Shown: piece by piece, positions 34,325 through 41,975 of the stretch
How positions within the stretch are numbered: position 1 is the stretch's first letter
How the letters are laid out: every line of letters begins with the position of its first letter
Source: Rhizobiaceae bacterium
GTDB lineage: Bacteria; Pseudomonadota; Alphaproteobacteria; Rhizobiales; Rhizobiaceae
Assembly: GCA_023953905.1 (NCBI GenBank)
Contig: JAMLJA010000002.1
Span: forward strand, 322,465 to 386,464
Direction: 5' to 3'
DNA: 64,000 bases
Program-made: the position numbers and the translations under genes
The notes under the pieces: generated by a model
What the model saw: the letters and a program-made list of their open reading frames with translations, nothing else
Told to the model about the DNA's origin: nothing
Database searches by the model: none

Positions 34325-35707
34325 ATGAACATACCAACCTCTCTGAAGTCGACGGCGCGCGCTGCGCTCGTCGGCGGTCTTGCGCTAACGGCGTTCGGGA
34401 CACTCGCCGCCTTTGCCCAGGATGCCGCCGCACCGGCCGCGGAAGCCGCTGCCGAAGCTGCTCCGGCCGCCACGATGGACAAGGGCGATACCGCCTGGAT
34501 GCTGGTCTCCAGCCTGCTCGTCCTGTTCATGCTGCTGCCCGGCCTCGGCCTGTTTTATGGCGGCCTCGTGCGCGCCAAGAACATGCTCTCGGTCCTCATG
34601 CAGTGCACCGTCATCTGCGCCCTGGTCATCGTGATCTGGGTTGTCTGGGGCTATTCCTTCGCCTTCGGCGGCGGCACCAGTCCTTACTGGGGCGGCTTCG
34701 GCAAGCTCTTCCTGTCGGGCGTGACGATGGATAGCGTCGCCGCGACCTTCACCGATGGCGTTGTTCTGCCGGAGTACGTCTTCATCGTATTCCAGATGAC
34801 CTTCGCCTGCATCACCCCGGCCCTGATCGTCGGTGCCTTTGCCGAACGCATCAAGTTCTCGGCGGTTCTGCTCTTCGTCGCCCTTTGGGTGACCCTCGTC
34901 TACTTCCCCATCGCCCATATGGTGTGGGATGGCAGCGGCATGATCTTCAACTGGGGCGCGCTGGACTTCGCAGGCGGCACGGTCGTCCACATCAATGCGG
35001 GCATCGCGGCACTCGTCGGTTCCATCATGGTCGGCAAGCGCGTCGGTTACGGCAAGGACAACATGGCTCCGCATTCCATGACGCTGACCATGGTCGGCGC
35101 CTCCATCCTGTGGGTGGGCTGGTTCGGCTTCAACGCCGGCTCCAACCTTGAAGCCAACGCAGGCGCGGCACTCGCCATGATCAACACCTTCACCGCGACC
35201 GCCGGCGCCATCCTCGCATGGGTCATCATCGAAGGCCTCGCCCGCGGCAAGGCATCCATGTTGGGTGCTGTTTCAGGCATGATTGCCGGTCTCGTGGCCG
35301 TCACCCCGGCAGCCGGCATTGTCGGTCCGGTCGGCGCCATCGTGCTCGGCGCCATCGCCAGCGCGGTCTGCTACTACTTCGTGGCGGTCGTGAAGATCAA
35401 GATGGGTTACGACGACTCGCTCGACGTGTTCGGCATCCACGGCGTCGGCGGCATCATTGGCGCCATCGGCACCGGCGTCTTCGCCTCCTCGTCACTGGGC
35501 GGCATCGGCTATGCCGACGGTGTTTCGATGGGTGGTCAGGTCTGGACCCAGATCATGGCCGTTCTCGTCACCGTCATCTGGTGCGGCGTCATCTCCGCGA
35601 TCCTCTACAAGGTCGTGGACGCCATTGTCGGTCTGCGTCCCACAGAGGAAGCAGAGCGTCAGGGCCTCGACGTCACCTCGCATGGCGAAGTGGCCTACCA
35701 CTCCTGA
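34325..35707 (+). CDS. amtB: Ammonium transporter AmtB
   Basis: A 460-residue ammonium channel. A signal peptide ends near residue 33 (LAAFAQ), a short Ala/Pro linker follows, then 11 membrane segments. Landmarks are LLPGLGLFYGGLVRAKNMLS, FAGGTVVHINAGIAALVGSI (first pore His), FGFNAGSNLEANAGAALAMI and DVFGIHGVGGIIGAI (second pore His). I chose ATG 34325 with GGAGAAATTG before it; an ATG at 34313 adds four residues. The C-terminal tail that GlnK docks to is present. A terminator follows. Confidence 0.93.
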   Translation: MNIPTSLKSTARAALVGGLALTAFGTLAAFAQDAAAPAAEAAAEAAPAATMDKGDTAWMLVSSLLVLFMLLPGLGLFYGGLVRAKNMLSVLMQCTVICALVIVIWVVWGYSFAFGGGTSPYWGGFGKLFLSGVTMDSVAATFTDGVVLPEYVFIVFQMTFACITPALIVGAFAERIKFSAVLLFVALWVTLVYFPIAHMVWDGSGMIFNWGALDFAGGTVVHINAGIAALVGSIMVGKRVGYGKDNMAPHSMTLTMVGASILWVGWFGFNAGSNLEANAGAALAMINTFTATAGAILAWVIIEGLARGKASMLGAVSGMIAGLVAVTPAAGIVGPVGAIVLGAIASAVCYYFVAVVKIKMGYDDSLDVFGIHGVGGIIGAIGTGVFASSSLGGIGYADGVSMGGQVWTQIMAVLVTVIWCGVISAILYKVVDAIVGLRPTEEAERQGLDVTSHGEVAYHS

Positions 35708-35798
35708 TCGGAGCTTCGGTCGGGCCTCGTGCCCGGCCGCTTCCGCAGAAGCGGTCATCCAAATCCTGTCGCAGCAGCCAAAGGTGTGTTGCGCATTA

Positions 35799-35824
35799 AG
35801 GCCCGGTTCACCGGGCCTCTTTTT
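35799..35824 (+). terminator. Rho-independent terminator of glnK-amtB
   Basis: AGGCCCGG, loop TTCA, CCGGGCCT at 35799-35818 runs directly into CTTTTT. It is a textbook intrinsic terminator, about 90 bases after the amtB stop. Confidence 0.85.
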
Positions 35825-35907
35825 CGTGAAGTGGGATGTACCGGGTTCGCCGAGCCGTCTTTACCGGAGCAAGATTGCGGGCGCCGCGAACAGGCTCCGC
35901 GAATGCA

Positions 35908-37431
35908 TCAGGCGATGCCGAGGCGCTTGAGAAGCGGCAGTTGTTTGGCTTCGAACGCACGAACGCGTTTTGCCATTTCGGCCTCGTGCACGGCGCTGTC
36001 CGTCACCGGCTTGCCATCCACGACGAGGCGTTCACCACGACGCGCCAATGCCTGCTCGGCAAAATGCTTCGGGTCTGTATTGGGGGCGCGACCCGCGAGG
36101 AACAGCTGCGCCATACGGTCGACGGGATGGCCGCTCCCGGTCACGGGCGAGGCCATATAGCGCAGTTCGGAAAAGTGCGGCGCCCGCTCCAGGATCACCT
36201 GATTGAACCGGTCGGTGGAGGCCCGCCGCGCATCCGCGCCTTCCGGCGGCAGACAGGGATGCGCCTGCTCGGCTCCCGTCAGGATGTAGAGCGCCTGCAT
36301 GATCTCCTGCAGCTTGATCTTCGACCCCCGTGCGTCGGTGACGATCTGGCGCGCCGATCTCGGGCCTTCCGCGATGATCTCCGCGATGGGCCGATAGACT
36401 CCCTCACTGGCGTTCGCGCCACCCAATGCACCCTTGATCGTCAGGTTTAGATCGTCCAGCGGCACGGTCAGCACGAATGGCAGGTCGACCAGTTCGGTTT
36501 CGAACACGTCGGACCGCGCGGGCACCCTGCCCTTGACGAACAGATCGCGCCGGAACTGCTGGTTGATGATGTAATCGCGCGTCGTCTCGCGCAAAACCGG
36601 ATCAGCAATCCCGCCGAGCAGCGCCTTCTGCTCCTTTGTGAGATTGATGACGTCAATGGCGTCGAGCAGCGCGGCGGACGCTGCAAACCCAAGCTTGGCC
36701 TCCGAAAGCTCCGCGGCCACATCCGAGAAATAGAGAAGCTGCCAGGCGTCGTTCATATATTCATGGGCGACATAGTTGCGGTTCTGGCCGTGCAACTTTT
36801 CCAGCCGCTGCTTGAGCCCCGGCACGGACTGGAAGTAGCGGGAGCCACTGGCCTCCACTTTCGCCGCGAAATCCAGCGCCGGCCCAACGCGCGTGCCGGT
36901 CGGCCCGCCGCTCGTCTTGCCGTGCAGGTAGAGCAGATGGCGCATGGGCGCAGCCGCCGCCCAGCCGGGCAGGCAATTGTAGGAGATGTAGACGATACCG
37001 CCGGGTTTCAGCCTGCGGCGGATGATCTCGCAGATGTTCTCGCGGTATTCCGCCTTGATCCAGCTATAGATGCCGTGCAGCGAGATGATGTCGAATTCGG
37101 GCAGATCCTTGCGCTCAGCGAATTCGGCAAAACTGTCCTCGAAGAAGTGCATGTTTGCAAGTTGTGTCGACGCCGCGAGTTCGCGCGCGAAGGCGACCTG
37201 ACCCGGATTGAAGTCGGTCGCGAAAAATTCGATGCCGGGATTTGCCGCCGCCAGAATGTTGGCCGACATGCCGTGGCCGCATCCGAGTTCACAATAGGCG
37301 AGCTTGCCCGAAGGTGAAGGCGCACCGGCCCGACTCCACAGCAGCGCCAGCGATTGAAGGCTGGGCGCGAGTTCCCTGTAGAAGCCATAGGTGTATTCGA
37401 GATCGGTGACGTAGCCGCCTGACCAGGACAT
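35908..37431 (-). CDS. Class I methyltransferase with methyltransferase-regulatory domain
   Basis: A 507-residue protein. The SAM-binding motif I is CELGCGHGMSANILAAANP near residues 47-65, then FFATDFNPGQVAFARELA, DIISLHGIYSWI and LKPGGIVYISYNCLPGW. After about residue 215 comes the MethyTransf_Reg-like part (GQNRNYVAHEYMNDAWQLLY). The target is unknown. Proteins of this build often sit near surface-polysaccharide or surface-protein genes, and here the neighbour at 37511 is an S-layer-like gene on the same strand. That suggests modification of the layer or of its lipopolysaccharide anchor, which is inference. GGAGGAA precedes the ATG. A terminator separates it from the upstream gene, so it needs its own promoter or readthrough. 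Confidence 0.82.
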   Translation of the reverse strand: MSWSGGYVTDLEYTYGFYRELAPSLQSLALLWSRAGAPSPSGKLAYCELGCGHGMSANILAAANPGIEFFATDFNPGQVAFARELAASTQLANMHFFEDSFAEFAERKDLPEFDIISLHGIYSWIKAEYRENICEIIRRRLKPGGIVYISYNCLPGWAAAAPMRHLLYLHGKTSGGPTGTRVGPALDFAAKVEASGSRYFQSVPGLKQRLEKLHGQNRNYVAHEYMNDAWQLLYFSDVAAELSEAKLGFAASAALLDAIDVINLTKEQKALLGGIADPVLRETTRDYIINQQFRRDLFVKGRVPARSDVFETELVDLPFVLTVPLDDLNLTIKGALGGANASEGVYRPIAEIIAEGPRSARQIVTDARGSKIKLQEIMQALYILTGAEQAHPCLPPEGADARRASTDRFNQVILERAPHFSELRYMASPVTGSGHPVDRMAQLFLAGRAPNTDPKHFAEQALARRGERLVVDGKPVTDSAVHEAEMAKRVRAFEAKQLPLLKRLGIA

Positions 37432-37463
37432 GGCTTCCTCCGTTAAGATCGATGGTTACCAAA

Positions 37464-37488
37464 GAAAACGGGGGCCCACCGGGCCCCC
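37464..37488 (-). terminator. Rho-independent terminator of the S-layer-like gene
   Basis: GGGGGCCCACCGGGCCCCC at 37470-37488 is a GC-only hairpin. Read leftward it is followed by GTTTTCTTT (37469-37461), a proper T-run on the minus strand. It sits 22 bases after the stop of the 1262-residue gene, as expected for a strongly expressed surface protein. Confidence 0.85.
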
Positions 37489-37510
37489 GCTTGTCGCAAT
37501 CCTGTCCGAT

Positions 37511-40500
37511 TTAGACCAGGATGAAGTCGTTGATATCCAGATCCGTCGCCGTAACACCGGTGAGGACTATCAACATGTCGGTGCCGGTATTGTCGAAGTA
37601 TACACCGCTCTCATTCGCATCAATTTGCAGAACGGTGTTCGCACCGACCTGCACCGCAAGAATGTCAACGCCGATCGCACCGCCGTTGGCAACCGCCGCA
37701 CCGGTTCCGAACGAGTCCAGATTGAACCCACGGAGATCGATCTTGTCGACGTTGGCCATGAAGTCGGTGATGACTTCAAAGGCCGTTGTCGCGTTGGCAA
37801 GAGCAGTGGTGGTCAAAGCCAGTGCTGCGGCGATCGTACCAGACGCGGGAGCTTCAATCCCAAGAGGTGTACCTGGGTTGAAGTCGAAGATGTCCGCGCC
37901 AGCACCACCAGTGAGCAGATCGAAGCCAAGGCTTCCGGTGATGATGTCGTTACCGCCGCCACCATTGATGATGTCGCGGTCGCCACCGCCATTGATGATG
38001 TCGTCGCCAGCACCCGTAGTAATGGTGTCGGTGCCGCCGCCACCCGTGACGTTTAGTGCCAAGAAGGCACTGGTCACTTGACTTGCGTCAAGATTGAGCT
38101 GGGTCGTTGCTGCAGGAAGAATCGGATTGTCGATAGCCCGGATCGTAAGTGTTTCCACTCCCGTAGCGGCACCAGCTGCCTGCGATGTGTTGACCAGTCT
38201 ATCAACCGTCGCATCATCGAGTTGCAGGACCGAGGTCTGAACGGCGGCTGTGTCATTCGTGAACCAGATGTGTCCGACATTCGAAACATTGGCGAGGTCA
38301 CCGATCGTAACGACCGCACTATCGCGAACCTCGAGAATATCCGCGCTGGCTTTATTGCTGGCGGCGTTGCCTCCGCCCAGCACCATACCACCATCAATTA
38401 CCGCGAGGCCGTTGATGTTTGCATCCGCCATTATGAAGCGATCCGTGACGATGGGGCCACCCTCAGCTCCATTGAAACTGAAGCTGTGGCTGGCGTCGAG
38501 CCCCCGCGCGTCAATCGTGACACCCATGTTGGCGAAGCCAAGTCCGGTGCCCGTAGTACCAACACCGTCAGTGAGGTCGTTGTCATTGATGATGTTGATT
38601 GACCGGCCACCAGCGATATCAACACCGTTGCGGTCGATCATATCGTTCGTGAGCAAGATATTCTGCGAGTTTTCGCCATACTCTGTGGCGTCGCCATTGA
38701 GATTGAGGTCGGCAGCAGCGACGCCATTCCCGACAAGGCGGATATTCTCAAACCCGCTCACATTGGTCCATTCGGACGAGCCCAACACGAGTCTTGCATT
38801 TTCGCCATCAAAAAGAATGGTATCGTTGCCGTCACCCGCCTTAACCGTATCGCTAATGGTCAGGCCAGCTGTAAGATCGTTTCGAAGATCAAATATGACT
38901 GTGTCATTGCCTGATCCAAACAGTAGAGTCTGACCTCCACCCGGCTGTGCGGCACCATCGGCATTGCGCAACGTATCTACACGAAGGACGATATCTCCAA
39001 GATAGGTGGAACCATCGAATTTTGCGCCACTGAACCAGTCCATTGGGTTGCCGTTGGAATCGAGGACATTGGCCGTCGATCCAACCCCACCGGCTGCCTT
39101 GAACGGCGACTGTGCTGATGGATCCAAAGCTTGACCGGAAACATCCAGATCATACGTGCCGGCGAATGCCGGGCCGAAGCCGCTGGATTGCTGGGTATCG
39201 AAATTCATGAAAGTTCCAGCAACCCCGCCCGTAAGTGTAAGAGTGCCAGTGATGTCAGTAAGACCACCACCCTTGGTATCGGTGGCAATCGCACCGGCAC
39301 CCAGGCGAACGGTATTCGACTCGCTATCATTGTCGTTGATGGTGATATTCTCGACACCAGCGGTCTGGAGCTGGATGTTGAAGCGGGGATCGATGTTGAT
39401 GCCACGATCTTCGCCGTCGCTCTGATCGACAATCGTCAACGCGACAGTGTCGGCTGCCGTGTCGGTCTTGAGCTGGGCAACGATCGTGTTTTGCAGGAGG
39501 CCGTTGCTACCAGTTGTCGAATGCTGAATCGTGATTGCTTTGGCGAGATCGGCCGTGAGGTTCGTCAGATTCGTGGTGAGAGCCTCAGGAGAACTGATCC
39601 AATTGACACCCACGAAATCCTGACCTTCATTGCGGATGGTAATATCCTTCAGGCCGTCGAACAGCGACGTGTCCACCTTGATCGTGTCGGCAACTGTGCC
39701 AAGATCCTGCCCGCCACGGATGTCGAGATGCTCGAGCCCCGTCAGCGTACCCTTGGTGACGCTCGCGAAGACCTGAACCGTGTCATCGCCTTCGCCACCG
39801 GCCACAGTATCGCCCTTTCCGTCGATGCCGGACAACAGGCGAATCGTGTCGTCAAACTTGGTGCCGGTGATGCTGATGTCGACCGGGGTGCCCGATGTCC
39901 CATCCTTTGAAGCAACGGCCTCACCACCAACGGCAATGTCAAGCGCTGCGTCAAGGCCCGAAGCGTCGATAACGGAGAGGGAGCCCGCGACATCGCTGAA
40001 GCCCGCGCCGTAGCGGAAGCCTTCCACCTGCCCAGACGAACGAATCGTGTCGTCCTTCGAACCCAGCGTCAGTTCCTGGTCGCCAGTGATATTCGCCGTC
40101 TGCAGATCTTCCGCCTCGATCTGCCTGACAATATTCGAAGCACCCGAAGACTCGAGATTGATCGTCTCAAATCCTTCCGACCCGCTGCCCGTGACGGCAA
40201 GATAGTTAAGCGTGACATTGCTGACGGTGACGTTCGCGATATCCATTGCGCCCGCGAGCGCCTTGTCAACGAAGTTAAAGCCCGCTGCGCTGTATTCGTC
40301 ATTCGAGTTCGTGACGGACAGATTGATGCCCGCGTCGCCCTTACCCTTTGCGTCCTGAATGTTATAGACACCAAAGTATGCATCATCGATGCCGGTGAGA
40401 GCGATCGTCTCCACTCCAGTGGCGTCCTGCAGATCGAGATAGGCGTCGAAAGGCACCTGAACGTTGACATTTACAGTTTCGATGTCGTTCAGCGTAGGCT

Positions 40501-41299
40501 GAATATCGTTGTCACCAATGTCAGCATTGGCCACATAGGTAACGTTCAGAACATCATCGTCGCTCGTACCCGTCAGCACGTCGTCCGTATTGAGCGTGTT
40601 GACCTGGTCAGTGCCACCCGGCGTGAAGCCGCGCGGAGCATCGAAGATCGTGCCCGACACGATGTCCGTGCCTTCCGTCAGCGTAACCTGGCCGAACACG
40701 CCATCGTCGCCGTCATAGTTCGTGCCGTCTGCAGTTTCCAGCGGCGTGAAGACGTTGCCGTCTGCCGGGAGAACCGCCGAACCGTCCAGAACGGCTGAGT
40801 AGAAGTCATTGACCGTGTCGCCGATGCCGGAGAGGTCGGTGCGCACGAAGACATTGACCATCGAGGCCAGCGCCACGATCGCGGCGCCATCCGGGCCGGC
40901 CACGCCGCGCTCGGCAGCAACCTGCATGTAGAAGTCAAGCGCCTCGGGGCGTGTCAGATAGGCAAGACCTTCGGCCGACTGCGCCGACGCAGGCACCAGC
41001 TGATTGTAGAACGCAGCAATCTTGTCGGTGAGGCTCGACGCACCTGCCGTCATGGCAGCGAAAGACGCGGCGGCGTCTGCATTGCCCTGCACCAGCGCGT
41101 TGATCACGTTGATGTAAACGTTCTCGTCATTGAAGACGATGCTGGGGTTGTTCGAACCGAAATTGGTCGCAACCGCATTGTTGATGAGGAAGGTAAAGCC
41201 TGCCTGAGTCGGCACGCCCCCAAGTCCCAGTTCGTAGGCTGCTGCAATCGCCTTGGCGACCGTAGCGTTGGCTCCAATGAGTTCTGCCAACTCGTCCAT
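37511..41299 (-). CDS. S-layer-like RTX protein with RsaA-type N-terminal domain
   Basis: A 1262-residue secreted protein without a Sec signal. Residues 1-195 form a helical domain (FTFLINNAVATNFG, YINVINALVQGN, LAYLTRPEALDFYMQVAAER) that resembles the lipopolysaccharide-anchoring N-terminus of Caulobacter RsaA in pattern and length. The middle is Thr/Asn/Asp-rich beta repeats (IETVNVNVQV, LEHLDIRGGQD, FENIRLVGNG). Calcium-binding RTX nonapeptides (GAGDDIING, GGGGNDIITG, GGAGADIFDF) lie near residues 1080-1140. The end ATDLDINDFILV is acidic then hydrophobic, like type I secretion signals. It has few Cys and is acidic. GAGGAGAG precedes the ATG. The transporter genes are not in the window. 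Confidence 0.85.
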   Translation of the reverse strand: MDELAELIGANATVAKAIAAAYELGLGGVPTQAGFTFLINNAVATNFGSNNPSIVFNDENVYINVINALVQGNADAAASFAAMTAGASSLTDKIAAFYNQLVPASAQSAEGLAYLTRPEALDFYMQVAAERGVAGPDGAAIVALASMVNVFVRTDLSGIGDTVNDFYSAVLDGSAVLPADGNVFTPLETADGTNYDGDDGVFGQVTLTEGTDIVSGTIFDAPRGFTPGGTDQVNTLNTDDVLTGTSDDDVLNVTYVANADIGDNDIQPTLNDIETVNVNVQVPFDAYLDLQDATGVETIALTGIDDAYFGVYNIQDAKGKGDAGINLSVTNSNDEYSAAGFNFVDKALAGAMDIANVTVSNVTLNYLAVTGSGSEGFETINLESSGASNIVRQIEAEDLQTANITGDQELTLGSKDDTIRSSGQVEGFRYGAGFSDVAGSLSVIDASGLDAALDIAVGGEAVASKDGTSGTPVDISITGTKFDDTIRLLSGIDGKGDTVAGGEGDDTVQVFASVTKGTLTGLEHLDIRGGQDLGTVADTIKVDTSLFDGLKDITIRNEGQDFVGVNWISSPEALTTNLTNLTADLAKAITIQHSTTGSNGLLQNTIVAQLKTDTAADTVALTIVDQSDGEDRGINIDPRFNIQLQTAGVENITINDNDSESNTVRLGAGAIATDTKGGGLTDITGTLTLTGGVAGTFMNFDTQQSSGFGPAFAGTYDLDVSGQALDPSAQSPFKAAGGVGSTANVLDSNGNPMDWFSGAKFDGSTYLGDIVLRVDTLRNADGAAQPGGGQTLLFGSGNDTVIFDLRNDLTAGLTISDTVKAGDGNDTILFDGENARLVLGSSEWTNVSGFENIRLVGNGVAAADLNLNGDATEYGENSQNILLTNDMIDRNGVDIAGGRSINIINDNDLTDGVGTTGTGLGFANMGVTIDARGLDASHSFSFNGAEGGPIVTDRFIMADANINGLAVIDGGMVLGGGNAASNKASADILEVRDSAVVTIGDLANVSNVGHIWFTNDTAAVQTSVLQLDDATVDRLVNTSQAAGAATGVETLTIRAIDNPILPAATTQLNLDASQVTSAFLALNVTGGGGTDTITTGAGDDIINGGGDRDIINGGGGNDIITGSLGFDLLTGGAGADIFDFNPGTPLGIEAPASGTIAAALALTTTALANATTAFEVITDFMANVDKIDLRGFNLDSFGTGAAVANGGAIGVDILAVQVGANTVLQIDANESGVYFDNTGTDMLIVLTGVTATDLDINDFILV

Positions 41300-41361
41300 C
41301 AGTTTTCTCTCCTCGAGTGAAGTCGGGTAGCCGGACCTGGCTATCCCCGTCCGGTGAGCGG

Positions 41362-41390
41362 ATGTAACCTGTGATTGTGGCTAGTGTCAA
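41362..41390 (-). promoter_or_regulatory. Sigma-70 type promoter of the S-layer-like gene
   Basis: On the minus strand TTGACA (41390-41385), 17 bases, then TTACAT (41367-41362). This is a near-consensus -35 with ideal spacing. The predicted start near 41355 leaves a leader of about 55 bases ending in GAGGAGAG, consistent with high expression. Confidence 0.65.
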
Positions 41391-41406
41391 TCGCCCTTTA
41401 CAAAAA

Positions 41407-41433
41407 GTTGTATCGTGTTACTTTGGGTACAAC
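41407..41433. promoter_or_regulatory. Inverted repeat in the divergent S-layer/XRE intergenic region
   Basis: GTTGTA at 41407-41412 and TACAAC at 41428-41433 are inverted across 15 bases. They lie just upstream of the S-layer promoter's -35 box and before the XRE gene. They could be the binding site of the XRE-type regulator, but 6-base arms alone are weak evidence. Confidence 0.35.
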
Positions 41434-41488
41434 CGGAACGATCAATCGCGGTTCCCCTATATCTGACTCAGGACGGGATACAAGTCTC

Positions 41489-41824
41489 ATGTCTGCGGCG
41501 ACAAGCAAGAACAGCAGTCCGATGGAATTTCAGCAACTTAGAAAGGATGGGGGCCAGTGGCTCAAGCACCTGCGCGAGCAGGCGGGGTACACCCAGCGGT
41601 CCTTTGCAGTGGCCGTAGGGGTCGATTACTATACATTCATATCCCAAATAGAGACAGGACGCGGCAGCGTCCCAAAGGAACGTTACTCTGCATGGGCAGA
41701 AACGTTAGGACTGCAACCCAAGGACTTTTTACGTCAGTACATGAAATTCTTCGAACCAATCTCGTATGACATACTGTTCGGAGACGGAGCACACCTAAAA
41801 GTTGTTGAAACCACCGACAGCTGA
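41489..41824 (+). CDS. XRE-type helix-turn-helix regulator
   Basis: A 111-residue protein whose core is a Cro/C1-type HTH: WLKHLREQAGYTQRSFAVAV then YYTFISQIETGRGSVPKERY, near residues 24-64. A short aromatic C-terminal tail follows (FLRQYMKFFEPISYDILFG). The start at 41489 has AGGACGGG rather far upstream; ATG 41522 is a shorter option that keeps the HTH. It is divergent from the S-layer-like gene and followed in the same direction by the second surface-protein gene, so it is placed to control both. Base composition here is more AT-rich than the flanking core genes. Confidence 0.78.
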   Translation: MSAATSKNSSPMEFQQLRKDGGQWLKHLREQAGYTQRSFAVAVGVDYYTFISQIETGRGSVPKERYSAWAETLGLQPKDFLRQYMKFFEPISYDILFGDGAHLKVVETTDS

Positions 41825-41975
41825 TTTGGCTGGAGGCTGACCTCAACTCGATCGGAAATACACCCTTGGATTGCAATTTTCCGGCGCCCGCGCGAAGCCG
41901 GCAGCGGACGAAATGGCCAGCATACGTCTTAGTAATGTGAGCTAGAAAAAAATCTAGAAGGGGATCAAACAGGTC

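Noticed and set aside
37521..39910. Several plus-strand frames of 150-260 codons inside the S-layer-like gene
   Set aside because: They are antisense to the repeat-coding strand and low-complexity. The minus-strand gene has promoter, ribosome site and terminator.
37511..40500. Repetitive DNA that might be read as a CRISPR or tandem-repeat array
   Set aside because: The similar segments are codons for RTX and beta repeats inside one long reading frame and lack uniform spacers.
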